This document shows positions 17,278 through 26,061 of a DNA stretch of 55,953 bases, one piece after another (positions within the stretch are counted from its first letter, which is position 1; each line of letters opens with the position of its first letter). The notes beneath the pieces are model-generated. The model was not told the DNA's origin. It saw only the letters and a program-made list of their open reading frames with translations, and did not search any database. Source of the stretch: Clostridia bacterium (lineage in GTDB: Bacteria; Bacillota; Clostridia; Monoglobales; Monoglobaceae); the NCBI GenBank assembly GCA_017620615.1, contig JAGAUW010000017.1, forward strand, positions 1 to 55,953. The letters are read 5' to 3'. The position numbers were made by a program, and so were the translations under genes.

Positions 17278-17355
17278 ATGAAAGAATATTTGAAAAGCGG
17301 AGTGTATCTTAAAGGGGCAAAAATTTGCCTTGTGCGAGGAGGGGTGCTAAAATGA
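17278..17355 (+). CDS. Possible 25-residue leader ORF overlapping the next gene
   Basis: An ATG at 17278, preceded by AAGAGG, opens MKEYLKSGVYLKGAKICLV, continuing RGGVLK and stopping in an ATGA overlap with the gene at 17352. The overlap favours coupled translation, but the ribosome binding site is only fair and the frame is short enough to occur by chance. Confidence 0.3.
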   Translation: MKEYLKSGVYLKGAKICLVRGGVLK

Positions 17356-17762
17356 AAAAGAACTATAAAAAAATTTACAGCTACGGAATTATATTTCTGG
17401 TTTGTGTGATCGTTATTGTTGCTGTGGGAATTTTATCTCAGCACAATCCGCAGAACGAGAAAATTGATTATCAGAATCTTATAGAAGCAAACCAGAACAG
17501 CATAAGAATTCTTGAAGAAGAAAATGCACAGCTTAAAAAGAAAATTTCCGAGCTTGAAAAAAAGCTTTCCGTAGAAAAGCTTTTTGAGTCTGATATGACA
17601 ACCGTCTCTCAGGCGATAAACGATATGAAAGAAATTTATGAAAAATTTAAAGAAGGCGAAAAAGACAAAGCGAAAGCTGAATTCGAAAAAATTGAGCCAA
17701 TTGGATTTGACGATAATGCACTTTTGTATTACGAAATTTTGAAAGACCTTTTGGAAAACTAA
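17352..17762 (+). CDS. Membrane-anchored coiled-coil protein of unknown function
   Basis: The 136-residue product has a basic N-terminus (MKKNYKK), one transmembrane segment near residues 9-31 (IIFLVCVIVIVAVGIL), a coiled coil with heptad Leu/Ile near residues 45-75 (NSIRILEEENAQLKKKISEL) and a charged C-terminal helix. GAGGAGG before the ATG at 17352 is much better than the in-frame ATG at 17325. Between parB and serS some Clostridia carry a different membrane-plus-coiled-coil family; I see no clear match to that family here. Topology resembles FtsL/DivIC-like or septum-associated proteins, but no motif supports a function. Confidence 0.75.
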   Translation: MKKNYKKIYSYGIIFLVCVIVIVAVGILSQHNPQNEKIDYQNLIEANQNSIRILEEENAQLKKKISELEKKLSVEKLFESDMTTVSQAINDMKEIYEKFKEGEKDKAKAEFEKIEPIGFDDNALLYYEILKDLLEN

Positions 17763-17820
17763 AGGTCAACAAATAAAAAGAAAAAATTGCCGCAAATAAG
17801 CAGCTGAAGGAGAAAACAAA

Positions 17821-19104
17821 ATGATAGATATTAAAATTTTAAGAAACGAACCTGAAAAACTTATTGAAGCCCTCAAAAGAAGAAAGGAAGACCGCATAGA
17901 CGTTGATGGTCTTCTTGCGCTTGACAAGAATCGCCGTGAAGTGCTTTTCAATGTGGAACAGATGAAGAGCCGCCAGAACGAGGTGTCAAAAAAGATTCCT
18001 GCAATGAAGAAAGCGGGAGAGGATACAACCGCTATTTTTGCTGAAATGAAAGAGCTTTCAGATAGCATCAAAAAGCTTGACGAAGAAGTAAGGACCATCG
18101 ACGAGCAGATTGAAAAAATTATGTACACAATCCCCAACATTGCAAATCCCACAGTTCCTGACGGAGATACGGACGAGGACAATGTGGAAGTTCGCCGCTT
18201 TATGGAGCCCACAAGCTTTGATTTTGAGCCAAAGGCACACTGGGATTTGGGCGAAGATTTGGGCATTTTGGATGCTGCAACCGCTGCAAAGATAACAGGT
18301 ACAAGATTTACTGTTTATAAAGGCGTGGGAGCTCAGCTCGAAAGAGCCGTAATAAATTTCTATCTTGACACACATACCCGTGAAAACGGCTACAAGGAAA
18401 TTTTCCCGCCGTTTATGGTGCACAGAAACAGTATGGTGGGCACAGGTCAGCTTCCCAAATTTGAAGAAGATGCTTTCAAGGTAGCAAACACCGATTATTT
18501 TATGGTTCCTACAGCTGAGGTTCCTGTAACAAATATGCACCGGGATGAAATTCTTGATGGTAGCAAGCTTCCAATCAAGTATTGCGCATACACCGCTTGC
18601 TTCAGAGCAGAGGCAGGAAGTGCGGGCAGAGACACAAGGGGTCTTATCCGTCAGCATCAGTTCAACAAGGTTGAGCTTGTGAAATTTGCAAACCCAGAAA
18701 ATTCATACGAAGAGCTTGAAAGCCTTGTGAACGACGCAGAATCAGTGCTTAAGCTTCTCAAGCTTCCTTACAGGGTGGTTAAAATCTGCATCGGCGACCT
18801 TGGATTTACTGCTGCAATGAAATATGATATTGAGGTTTGGATGCCAAGCTACAACAGATTTGTTGAGATTTCATCCTGTTCAAACTTTGAGGATTTCCAG
18901 GCAAGACGTGCAAACATTAAGTTCAAGAATTCGGTAAAAGACAAAGCTCAGCTTGTTCATACACTCAATGGCTCAGGTGTTGCTATCGGCAGAACAGTTG
19001 CGGCGATATTAGAAAACTATCAGAATTCAGACGGTTCGGTTACTGTTCCCGAGGTCCTCAGACCTTATATGGGTGGAAAAGAAGTAATACTTCCTGAAGA
19101 ATAA
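17821..19104 (+). CDS. serS: Seryl-tRNA synthetase
   Basis: SerRS charges tRNA-Ser in the cytoplasm. The 427-residue product has the N-terminal tRNA-binding coiled-coil arm (about residues 30-100, [20 protein letters not shown]) and the class II core: motif 2 as [21 protein letters not shown], given here around residues 261-281, the serine-site region [15 protein letters not shown], and motif 3 [25 protein letters not shown] precedes the ATG. The 58-base gap before it holds no T-box, so no tRNA-sensing leader is evident. serS downstream of parAB is a common clostridial order. Confidence 0.96.
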   Translation: MIDIKILRNEPEKLIEALKRRKEDRIDVDGLLALDKNRREVLFNVEQMKSRQNEVSKKIPAMKKAGEDTTAIFAEMKELSDSIKKLDEEVRTIDEQIEKIMYTIPNIANPTVPDGDTDEDNVEVRRFMEPTSFDFEPKAHWDLGEDLGILDAATAAKITGTRFTVYKGVGAQLERAVINFYLDTHTRENGYKEIFPPFMVHRNSMVGTGQLPKFEEDAFKVANTDYFMVPTAEVPVTNMHRDEILDGSKLPIKYCAYTACFRAEAGSAGRDTRGLIRQHQFNKVELVKFANPENSYEELESLVNDAESVLKLLKLPYRVVKICIGDLGFTAAMKYDIEVWMPSYNRFVEISSCSNFEDFQARRANIKFKNSVKDKAQLVHTLNGSGVAIGRTVAAILENYQNSDGSVTVPEVLRPYMGGKEVILPEE

Positions 19105-19116
19105 AAAAATAACTGC

Positions 19117-19147
19117 AAAATCCCCTCATCGTGCGAGGGGATTTTTT
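19117..19147 (+). terminator. Intrinsic terminator of serS
   Basis: AAAATCCCCTC (19117-19127), loop ATCGTGC, GAGGGGATTTTTT (19135-19147). Confidence 0.9.
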
Positions 19148-19178
19148 ATGTGAAAAAAAGTGTCGTTGTTGCCAACGA

Positions 19179-19209
19179 GAAAACCCTCACCTTGATGGTG
19201 AGGGTTTTT
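19179..19209 (-). terminator. Intrinsic terminator of the AGE-family gene
   Basis: An inverted repeat AAAACCCTCACC / GGTGAGGGTTTT around TTGAT. On the minus strand it follows the stop of the gene at 19226; it also has a T run on the plus strand and may work both ways. Confidence 0.75.
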
Positions 19210-19225
19210 GGGTTTTGTATTTAAT

Positions 19226-20380
19226 TTATTTCCAGAAATCGCAGATGTCTTTCTTTTCTTCAATCTGGTGAAGAATGATGAGCATTCTGGGAAGATGGAA
19301 TGGACCCTTGAAGATATTACCCTTGAGATAGTTGGCGGGGGTATTGTCATAGTGAAGATAGCCATACCATTCGCCATATTCCTTGTCAGCAAAGCTGGTG
19401 AAAGCATAGTCAAGAAGCTGTTCATAGCTTTCGAGATATTTTTTGTCGCCAAAGACTTCGTATGCCATACGGTTTGCAATGATAGCTTCGTTCTGTGGCC
19501 ACCAAAGCTTCATATCCCATTCAAGAGCCGTTGGGGGGTTGCCCAAAACATCTGTGAACGAAATAATGCCGCCGTGCTTTTTGTCGAGACCTAAAGGCAT
19601 TGTCCAGTCAATGATTTTCTTTGCTGCATTGAGAGCATCTTCGTTTTTGTCCATAAGACCTTCGCCAATCAAAAACCAAGCGGTTTCAAGCCCGTGACCG
19701 GGGTTTACAAGACGGCCTGTGGGTGTATCCATAAATTTTCCATCTGCAGAAACGTTTTCAAGGAGTGCGTGAACATCCTCACAAAGAAGACCGCAAGTAA
19801 TAAGCGTGTCCGCAAGGTCTCGTGCAATTTTTGAATATTTCTCACTATTTTGTCCGCAGCTTGCCATGGTTCTTGCCACAGACATCATAATCATTATAGG
19901 TGAATGTGAGATGCCTGAAGTGTAAAACTTGGGCGGATTGAGTTCCGGATGATTGTAGCACTTCCAGGCAATGTCAAAATATTTTTCAGCACTTGCCCAG
20001 ACTTTTGGGTCGCGAGTTGCCTTGTAATATTCGGCACAGCCGATACAGGCGAAGGTTTCGCTGAAATAATAGCGACGTTTCTGGATGGGATTTCCCTCGC
20101 GGGTAACGGTGAAAAACATCCTGCCGTCAGTGTCTTCAACTTTTGGCAAAAAGTTGAAGAGCTTTTCTGCAGCCTTTAAATATTCTTCACGTTTTTCAAC
20201 ACAGTTGTAAGCCTTGGAAAATGTCCAGAGGGCGCGGCCCTGAAACCATCCGCTTTTTTCAGTGCCATAAACTTTTCCTTCCCTGTCTATTTGCGTGAAA
20301 ATTCCTCCAAATTCATCATCAAAGGCATTTTTCAGCCAGAAGGCAAGAACATTATCGGTTAAATACTTTTTAAAATTCAT
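19226..20380 (-). CDS. AGE family sugar epimerase (N-acylglucosamine 2-epimerase-like)
   Basis: The 384-residue product is close to the size of N-acylglucosamine 2-epimerases, all-alpha (alpha/alpha)6-barrel enzymes that epimerise sugars at C2. Family landmarks in order are WFQGRALWTFSK, KRRYYFSETFACIG, TGRLVNPGHGLETAWFLIGE, LWWPQNEAIIA and PFHLPRMLI, which carry the conserved Arg, Glu and His residues. The start at 20380 follows GGGGGG at a good distance; the in-frame start at 20434 lies upstream of the promoter -10. It has its own promoter. Mannose isomerase or cellobiose 2-epimerase are alternative activities in this fold; a sialic-acid or ManNAc catabolic cluster is not present, although nagA lies 32 kb away. 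Confidence 0.85.
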   Translation of the reverse strand: MNFKKYLTDNVLAFWLKNAFDDEFGGIFTQIDREGKVYGTEKSGWFQGRALWTFSKAYNCVEKREEYLKAAEKLFNFLPKVEDTDGRMFFTVTREGNPIQKRRYYFSETFACIGCAEYYKATRDPKVWASAEKYFDIAWKCYNHPELNPPKFYTSGISHSPIMIMMSVARTMASCGQNSEKYSKIARDLADTLITCGLLCEDVHALLENVSADGKFMDTPTGRLVNPGHGLETAWFLIGEGLMDKNEDALNAAKKIIDWTMPLGLDKKHGGIISFTDVLGNPPTALEWDMKLWWPQNEAIIANRMAYEVFGDKKYLESYEQLLDYAFTSFADKEYGEWYGYLHYDNTPANYLKGNIFKGPFHLPRMLIILHQIEEKKDICDFWK

Positions 20381-20415
20381 TTTGTACCCCCCAAAATTTA
20401 AAATTGTATGTAATG

Positions 20416-20444
20416 AGTATATCAAAGGCACCAAATTTTGTCAA
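20416..20444 (-). promoter_or_regulatory. Sigma-A promoter of the AGE-family gene
   Basis: On the minus strand TTGACA (20444-20439), 17 bases, TATACT (20421-20416), 36 bases before the start codon. Confidence 0.85.
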
Positions 20445-20467
20445 CAGATGTTGTACAAAAGGGGGAA

Positions 20468-20887
20468 TTAAAGAAGCTTTGAAAGCTCTTCTATGCACTT
20501 TCTGCAAACAATTTTGTTATCAAAGATAACAGTATCGTGGATTTCGCCACAAAAGATGCAAGCGCAGGATGACTCATATTTTCGAAGCATAATTTTTGTA
20601 TCCTCCACAAAAATTTCAAGGGCGTTTTTGGGTTCAATACTGAGCTTCTTGCATATCTCTTTAGGAAGAACCACCCTGCCCACGGGGTCAACCTTTCTAA
20701 CTATTCCCAGGTTCCCTTTTGCGGTTCGCACTGTATTTTCAGGGTGTTTTTGAAGAACAATAAAGTCCCCGTCAACAAAAATTTCCAAAGCCTCTTTAGG
20801 CTCTATGCAAAGGGTGTTGCACAGCTCTTTGGGGATAACAATTCTGTCAAGGGCATCAACGGGTCTTACAATTCCGGTAGATTTCAT
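20468..20887 (-). CDS. Tandem AbrB/SpoVT-domain transcription regulator with zinc-knuckle tail
   Basis: The 139-residue protein carries two consecutive AbrB-type swapped-hairpin DNA-binding domains: residues 3-48 (GIVRPVDALDRIVIPKELCN) and 60-103 (GIVRKVDPVGRVVLPKEICK). A C-terminal segment has C110-x2-C113 and C128-x2-C131, a likely zinc ribbon. Clostridial AbrB proteins usually have a single DNA-binding domain followed by this cysteine tail and act as dimers in transition-state control; here the domain is duplicated in one chain, so a monomer may imitate the dimer. AAAGGAGAGG precedes the ATG. It has its own promoter with an inverted repeat beyond it. Targets are unknown. Confidence 0.88.
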   Translation of the reverse strand: MKSTGIVRPVDALDRIVIPKELCNTLCIEPKEALEIFVDGDFIVLQKHPENTVRTAKGNLGIVRKVDPVGRVVLPKEICKKLSIEPKNALEIFVEDTKIMLRKYESSCACIFCGEIHDTVIFDNKIVCRKCIEELSKLL

Positions 20888-20932
20888 TTTTAAACCTCTC
20901 CTTTAAATAAAATTTTCCAATCTTTAGCCGCG

Positions 20933-20958
20933 AAAAGTGGTCCGTTTTGTCCACTTTT
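20933..20958. repeat. Inverted repeat in the leader of the AbrB-like gene, possible operator
   Basis: AAAAGTGG at 20933-20940 and CCACTTTT at 20951-20958 form an eight-base inverted repeat separated by ten bases. It sits seven bases downstream of the -10 box and so covers the likely transcription start, a position fitting autoregulation. Confidence 0.4.
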
Positions 20959-20964
20959 TTATTT

Positions 20965-20993
20965 ATATTACCATATTTGTAAAATAAAGTCAA
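20965..20993 (-). promoter_or_regulatory. Sigma-A promoter of the AbrB-like gene
   Basis: On the minus strand TTGACT (20993-20988), 17 bases, TAATAT (20970-20965). Confidence 0.75.
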
Positions 20994-21030
20994 TAGATTG
21001 TGCAAAAAAAGTTTTTTTGTTTTTAAAAAT

Positions 21031-21062
21031 AAAAAAACAACAAATGTGACCTCCCGGTCACA
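21031..21062 (-). terminator. Probable intrinsic terminator of the aldolase gene
   Basis: TGTGACC (21045-21051) and GGTCACA (21056-21062) form a seven-pair stem. On the minus strand it is followed by TTTGTTGTTTTTTT, an interrupted U tract. Confidence 0.65.
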
Positions 21063-21120
21063 CCTGCTGTTCCCCTTTATGCAATTAGTACAAACTGGAA
21101 TATCTGATTAAGAATAAAAA

Positions 21121-21984
21121 TTATGCCTTGCCCACAGAACCGAAAAGTTCCATTTTTTCTTTTACGGTTTCTTTTATTGCTTCAACGCCGGGAGCGAGGA
21201 GCTTTCTTGGGTCAAAGCCCTTTCCTTCAAGGTCTTTGCCAGCTTCCACATATTTTCTGGTTGCAGCAGCAAAAGAGAGCTGACATTCGGTATTTACATT
21301 TATTTTTGAAACGCCAAGTGAAATGGCACGTTTAATCATATCTTCAGGAATTCCTGTACCTCCGTGAAGAACAAGAGGCATTGGATGTGTAGCCTGGCTG
21401 ATTTTTTCAAGGGCTTCAAAGTTCAGGCCCTGCCAGTTTGCAGGGTATTTGCCGTGAATGTTTCCTATGCCGGCAGCAAGGATGTCAACACCAAGGTCAG
21501 CAATCATCTTGCATTCTGCCGGGTCAGCAACTTCGCCTGCACCTACAACGCCGTCTTCTTCGCCGCCGATTGAGCCAACTTCAGCTTCAACAGAGATGCC
21601 CTTTGAGTTTGCGAGAGCAACGAGCTCTTTTGTCTTTGCGATATTTTCTTCAATTGGGTAGTGTGAGCCGTCAAACATTATTGATGAAAAACCTGCTTCA
21701 ATGGCGCTGAGGGCACCCTCATAAGTGCCGTGGTCAAGATGAATAGCCACGGGAACGGTGATGTTAAGCCCTTCAAGCATTCCTTTCACCATATTGACAA
21801 CGGTTTTGAAACCGGTCATATATTTGCCCGCACCCTCAGAAACACCGAGGATAACAGGAGAATTGCATTCTTGCGCGGTTAAAAGAATAGCTTTTGTCCA
21901 TTCAAGGTTGTTTATGTTGAACTGTCCAACAGCATATTTGCCTTCTTTTGCTTTTTTAAGCATTTCAGTAACTGATACCAACAT
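21121..21984 (-). CDS. fbaA: Class II fructose-1,6-bisphosphate aldolase
   Basis: This zinc enzyme splits fructose 1,6-bisphosphate in glycolysis. The 287-residue product aligns by eye over its whole length with FbaA of Bacillus: VGQFNINNLEWTKAIL, GVSEGAGKYMTGFKTVV, the zinc motif AIHLDHGTYEGAL, SIMFDGSHYPIEENI, SVEAEVGSIGGEED, GNIHGKYP and LHGGTGIP, ending KEKMELFGSVGKA. The start at 21984 has AGGGGGAA upstream; an in-frame start at 22026 lies over the promoter. Tagatose bisphosphate aldolase is the usual alternative, but the whole-length likeness to FbaA and the lack of tagatose genes favour fructose. Confidence 0.93.
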   Translation of the reverse strand: MLVSVTEMLKKAKEGKYAVGQFNINNLEWTKAILLTAQECNSPVILGVSEGAGKYMTGFKTVVNMVKGMLEGLNITVPVAIHLDHGTYEGALSAIEAGFSSIMFDGSHYPIEENIAKTKELVALANSKGISVEAEVGSIGGEEDGVVGAGEVADPAECKMIADLGVDILAAGIGNIHGKYPANWQGLNFEALEKISQATHPMPLVLHGGTGIPEDMIKRAISLGVSKINVNTECQLSFAAATRKYVEAGKDLEGKGFDPRKLLAPGVEAIKETVKEKMELFGSVGKA

Positions 21985-22016
21985 TTTGTTATTCCCCCTA
22001 TCTCTAACTACTATAT

Positions 22017-22045
22017 ATAATACCATCCACCATGAGATATGTCAA
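22017..22045 (-). promoter_or_regulatory. Sigma-A promoter of the aldolase gene
   Basis: On the minus strand TTGACA (22045-22040), 17 bases, TATTAT (22022-22017), about 33 bases before the start codon. Confidence 0.8.
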
Positions 22046-22130
22046 TAAAAAACTCAAAAATACAAGGGAAAATTTCCATTTTTTTAAAAAAGTTGAAAAA
22101 ATTTTCTTTTTGTGATAAAATATCTCATGG
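22030..22130. repeat. 11-base inverted repeat between two divergent genes
   Basis: CCATGAGATAT at 22030-22040 and ATATCTCATGG at 22120-22130 are exact reverse complements, 79 bases apart, one overlapping the aldolase promoter between its -35 and -10 boxes and the other upstream of the LtaS-like gene. A shared regulator binding both promoters is possible. Confidence 0.4.
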
Positions 22131-22193
22131 AAAGTTGATAAAATATATAATTAGTATGTACTGTTTTTAAAACTTTATTTAGGTGTGGTATTG

Positions 22194-24056
22194 ATGAAAA
22201 GCAAAATGAAAAGCTTTGCCAAATTTTTAAACGAAAATTATTTTTATGTCCTTGCAGTTGTTTCCTTGCTCATTCCGGATATAATGCTCAAATATCTGGT
22301 TTGGCCAAAGGTATACGGTGAATTTTTTGCCACCATTGTTCCGTTGGCGTTTGATTTTTGCTGGATTTTTATCCTGCTGCTTGGGATCCTCTTTTTCCTG
22401 CCGAAAAATTGGGGCCGTGCAGTATTTGGAATAATCGGCGGATTTTTTATCCTATTCTCTTTTGCCCAATATATCTATTTCCAGATTTTCAATCAGTTTT
22501 TTAGAATAAGCAGCATAGCCCTTGCCGGCGAGGGCGGTGAATATTTTTCATATGCCATTTCTTACCTTGATGCAAGGGTGGGCGTTTGCAGTGCGATTTC
22601 TATTTTTTGTCTTGTGCTGGCTTTGATACGGTGGAAGCGCCCGACATTTAAATGCAAATGGAAAAAAGCTTTTGTGATTGTTCCCATTTTCGGGCTTGTC
22701 CTTATGCATATCTTTATGCAACCGCAACTTTTCGGGGAGTCTGATCAGGATTGGGATTCATGGAGCAAGCCGAGAGTTATTTACCAGAAGTTCAATGATG
22801 TCAATAAGGGAATAGACGTTATGGGACTTTACCAGTTTACAGCACGGGATATATACAAAAGCTATTTTGCGGGCAGCAAATATGGCGAGGCTGATTTTGA
22901 AAAGGTCAGAACTTTTTCGAAAGAAAAGCTGGAGGCGAAAGCTGCAAACGAATTTACCGGTGCGCTTAAAGGCAAAAATCTGATTGCGGTAATGCTTGAG
23001 GGCATTGACGACTGGATGATAAGCGAAAAATATACTCCAACTATGAAGTATATGATGGAAAACGGCATAAATTTTGAAAATTATTATGCCCCAACCTTTG
23101 GAACGGGATACACACTTGGCTCGGAGTTCTGTTTTCATACGGGATTTTACACTCCGCCATCAGAGGTGAGTGCGGTGAACTTTGCGGCAAACAGTTTTCC
23201 GTATGCTCTTCCCAAGCTTTTTGCTGACGCCGGGTATAGTGCGAACTCCTTCCATTACAACAATCAGGAGTTTTATAACCGTGGAATTATGCACAAGAGC
23301 CTTGGATATGAGAAGTATCATTCGTTTCAGGATTATGGGCTTCCCGAGTATGTGGCGCAGGCGGACAGCAACATAATGAAATATGACGAAATTTATGCCG
23401 ATATGACAAAGAATGCGCCCTTTTTCTCTTTTGTGATAACATACTCAGGACACGTGCCCTATACCTTTGATGATGCAAAGCTCGCTTTGGCAAAGGAAAA
23501 CCACCCTGAACTTGTGGATAATACTATGCTTGCGGAAAAAAACAACTGTCTCATTCTGGCAAGGGATACAGATGATTTTTTCAAAGGTCTTCTTGAAAGA
23601 CTTGAAAAAGACGGACTTTTGGAGGATACGGTCATTGCGGTGTTTACTGACCATTATGCTTATGGCTTTTCTGACCAAGGGAAGCTTCTTGAATATAACA
23701 AGGCGGTGGGAGATGAACTTATGTATCGGGTTCCGGCATTTATATATTCTGAGGGACTAACCCCGAAGAAAATAACAAAGCCTACCCATACGGCAGACCT
23801 TTTGCCCACCCTCATAAATCTTTTTGGGCTTTATGACAGCGGCTATTATATTGGCGAGGATGCCCTCTCCCTCAAAGAGGGTTTTGCGTATTTCGGAAAT
23901 TCAGCCTGGCTTGACGAATCCGTGTATTATGTTCCGGGAGAGGAAGCTCCAAAGGGTCAGGAGGAACGGGTAAAACGCGGCTGTGAAAAAGTCCGCCAAA
24001 GCCTTGAAATAAATGACATTGTGATTGTCGGGGACTATTTCAAAGAAGAAAAGTAA
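22194..24056 (+). CDS. LtaS-like membrane phosphotransferase, copy 1
   Basis: The 620-residue product has five hydrophobic segments in its first 170 residues and then an extracellular alkaline-phosphatase-superfamily domain. Lipoteichoic acid synthases move glycerol phosphate from phosphatidylglycerol onto a growing chain outside the membrane. The metal and nucleophile positions can be matched to LtaS: Glu of VMLEGIDDWM (near 268), Thr of GTGYTLGSEF (near 306), His of YSGHVPY, and the Asp-His pair of FTDHYAYGFSD (near 485). The ATG at 22194 is chosen for AGGTG upstream. The acceptor could be a lipoteichoic acid or another phosphoglycerol-decorated glycan. A close paralogue follows 19 bases on. 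Confidence 0.85.
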   Translation: MKSKMKSFAKFLNENYFYVLAVVSLLIPDIMLKYLVWPKVYGEFFATIVPLAFDFCWIFILLLGILFFLPKNWGRAVFGIIGGFFILFSFAQYIYFQIFNQFFRISSIALAGEGGEYFSYAISYLDARVGVCSAISIFCLVLALIRWKRPTFKCKWKKAFVIVPIFGLVLMHIFMQPQLFGESDQDWDSWSKPRVIYQKFNDVNKGIDVMGLYQFTARDIYKSYFAGSKYGEADFEKVRTFSKEKLEAKAANEFTGALKGKNLIAVMLEGIDDWMISEKYTPTMKYMMENGINFENYYAPTFGTGYTLGSEFCFHTGFYTPPSEVSAVNFAANSFPYALPKLFADAGYSANSFHYNNQEFYNRGIMHKSLGYEKYHSFQDYGLPEYVAQADSNIMKYDEIYADMTKNAPFFSFVITYSGHVPYTFDDAKLALAKENHPELVDNTMLAEKNNCLILARDTDDFFKGLLERLEKDGLLEDTVIAVFTDHYAYGFSDQGKLLEYNKAVGDELMYRVPAFIYSEGLTPKKITKPTHTADLLPTLINLFGLYDSGYYIGEDALSLKEGFAYFGNSAWLDESVYYVPGEEAPKGQEERVKRGCEKVRQSLEINDIVIVGDYFKEEK

Positions 24057-24075
24057 TAATTCAAGGAGAAAACAA

Positions 24076-25959
24076 ATGAAAGAAAAAATGATTTCAGCGG
24101 CAGATTTTTTAAAAGAAAAATCCGGATATATTCTTGCAATACTGGCATTACGTATTCCGGCATTGTTGGTATTGAGGCTTGATTTGCTTTCTGTTTTCGG
24201 ATGGCGAAAGGGGCTTATGGGACTTTTTTGGAATAGCGCGTTTACTGTTTTATGGATTTATGTTTTTATGATTATTTCTTTTGTGGTTTTGCCAAAGCGT
24301 ATAGGCAAAATATTTTATGGAATAGTTTCTACTGTTTTTATAATCTTTTCATTTTGTCAATATGTATACTCCAAAATGTTTGACAAATTTTTTTGGATTA
24401 AAAGCATTATGTTGGCGGACGAAGGTGCGGATTATTTTGGAACCGCCCTTTCGTATATTGATGCAAAGGCAATTATATTCACTCTTGTTTCCATAATTTG
24501 TCTTGTTTTTGCATTGAAAAATTGGGGAGAAGAGTCTCGCTACTCAAAACGGTGGCGGGCTGTGGCACTGATTTTTCCGGTGATAGGGATTGTTTTGCTT
24601 AGAACAATTTTGCTGTCAGATTATTTTTGTGAGTCAAGAAGGGAACATTTTTCGTGGCTTGAACCGGGGATTATATATGAGAACTTTGATGATGTAAACA
24701 AAAGCTATTATGTAAGCGGATATCACCATACTGCTTTGAGAGACTTATATCATACGGTGTTTGAAAGAAAAACAGATGAAAGAAACCTAGCAGATTTTGA
24801 AGCGGTCGAAAAGTATTTTGAAGAAAAAGCTTCAGTTCAAAACAAGGAAAATACATATACCGGATTATTTAAGGATAAAAACTTAATTGTAATAATGATG
24901 GAGGGCATTGATACATGGATGGTGAATGAAAAATATACACCAACCATTTGTTATATGATGGAAAACGGTATCAATTTTACAAATTATCATGCCCCCACTT
25001 TTGGAACCGGACATACCTTTAATTCGGAGTTTGCTTTTAATACAGGATTTTTCAATCCCATATCATCGGTGTCGGCGGTGGATTTTAACGGAAACACATA
25101 TCCTTTTACTGCGGCAAGGCTGTTTGAAGAAGCGGGATATGCAGTAAACTCATGGCATTTTAACGACCCTGAGTTTTATAACAGAAATACTATGCATGAG
25201 ATGTTTGGCTTTGAAAAATACAATTCTTTTTCGGATTTATATACCACAGAACCGGAGGTTTCTGCCGATAGTAACGTTCTGAAAAACGAAAATATATATG
25301 AGCAAATGGTAAAAAACAAGCCGTTTTTTAATTTTATCATAACGTATTCCGCACACGTTCCCTATATGAGTGAGGATGTGAAAAAGAATGTTGCAAAGAA
25401 AAATCACCCTGAGTTGATTGATGCCGATATGGATGTGGAAACAAACAATATTCTTGTTCTTGCAGCAGATACAGATGATTTTTTCAAACAGCTTCTTGAA
25501 AAACTGGAAAAAGACGGAATTATGGAAGATACCATAATTATGGCTTATACTGATCATTATACATATATGTTTTCTGATCAGGAGAAGTTGAAAAATGAGT
25601 ATAAGAAAGATGAGATAATATACCATGTGCCAGCCTTTATCTATTCCAAGGATATAGAAAGTGCTAAAATCACCAAGCCTGCTATGACCATTGATTTGTT
25701 GCCTACGCTGATAAATTTATTTGATTTAAGCAGAGAAGGAAAGTATTTGGGAAATGATATTTTTGCGCCAGAGAATACAGGATTTGTTTGTTTTGAAGAT
25801 AATTCATGGCTGGATGATAAAATGTATTATACGCCGTCGGGAGAAAACAGTGAGGAAGAAGATACAGAGCATATTCAGAAACAAAGTGCCAAGGCGGCAG
25901 AGCTTTTAAAAATAAATGATATCATGGTTTCGGGGGACTATTTCAAAGAAGCGAAGTAA
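24076..25959 (+). CDS. LtaS-like membrane phosphotransferase, copy 2
   Basis: The 627-residue product has the same build as copy 1, with the catalytic positions again present: MMEGIDTWM, GTGHTFNSEF, YSAHVPYMSE and YTDHYTYMFSD. The two end alike (INDIMVSGDYFKE here, INDIVIVGDYFKE there), so they arose by tandem duplication and have diverged. The reading is more AT-rich than in copy 1, with more AAA, TTT and ATT codons. CAAGGAGAA precedes the ATG at 24076, and the gap of 19 bases points to co-transcription. Division of labour, such as a primase and a synthase as in Listeria LtaP/LtaS, is an inference. Confidence 0.85.
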   Translation: MKEKMISAADFLKEKSGYILAILALRIPALLVLRLDLLSVFGWRKGLMGLFWNSAFTVLWIYVFMIISFVVLPKRIGKIFYGIVSTVFIIFSFCQYVYSKMFDKFFWIKSIMLADEGADYFGTALSYIDAKAIIFTLVSIICLVFALKNWGEESRYSKRWRAVALIFPVIGIVLLRTILLSDYFCESRREHFSWLEPGIIYENFDDVNKSYYVSGYHHTALRDLYHTVFERKTDERNLADFEAVEKYFEEKASVQNKENTYTGLFKDKNLIVIMMEGIDTWMVNEKYTPTICYMMENGINFTNYHAPTFGTGHTFNSEFAFNTGFFNPISSVSAVDFNGNTYPFTAARLFEEAGYAVNSWHFNDPEFYNRNTMHEMFGFEKYNSFSDLYTTEPEVSADSNVLKNENIYEQMVKNKPFFNFIITYSAHVPYMSEDVKKNVAKKNHPELIDADMDVETNNILVLAADTDDFFKQLLEKLEKDGIMEDTIIMAYTDHYTYMFSDQEKLKNEYKKDEIIYHVPAFIYSKDIESAKITKPAMTIDLLPTLINLFDLSREGKYLGNDIFAPENTGFVCFEDNSWLDDKMYYTPSGENSEEEDTEHIQKQSAKAAELLKINDIMVSGDYFKEAK

Positions 25960-25993
25960 TGATATTGTAACGATATTTTAGCAAAAAAGATAC

Positions 25994-26022
25994 TTGTAAA
26001 CATGAGGATTTTGTGATACAAT
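25994..26022 (+). promoter_or_regulatory. Sigma-A promoter of ireB
   Basis: TTGTAA at 25994-25999, 17 bases, TACAAT at 26017-26022, 39 bases before the start codon. Confidence 0.7.
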
Positions 26023-26061
26023 TAGAACATAGGACAAGTTTTGGAAAGGGGACAGGATGAT

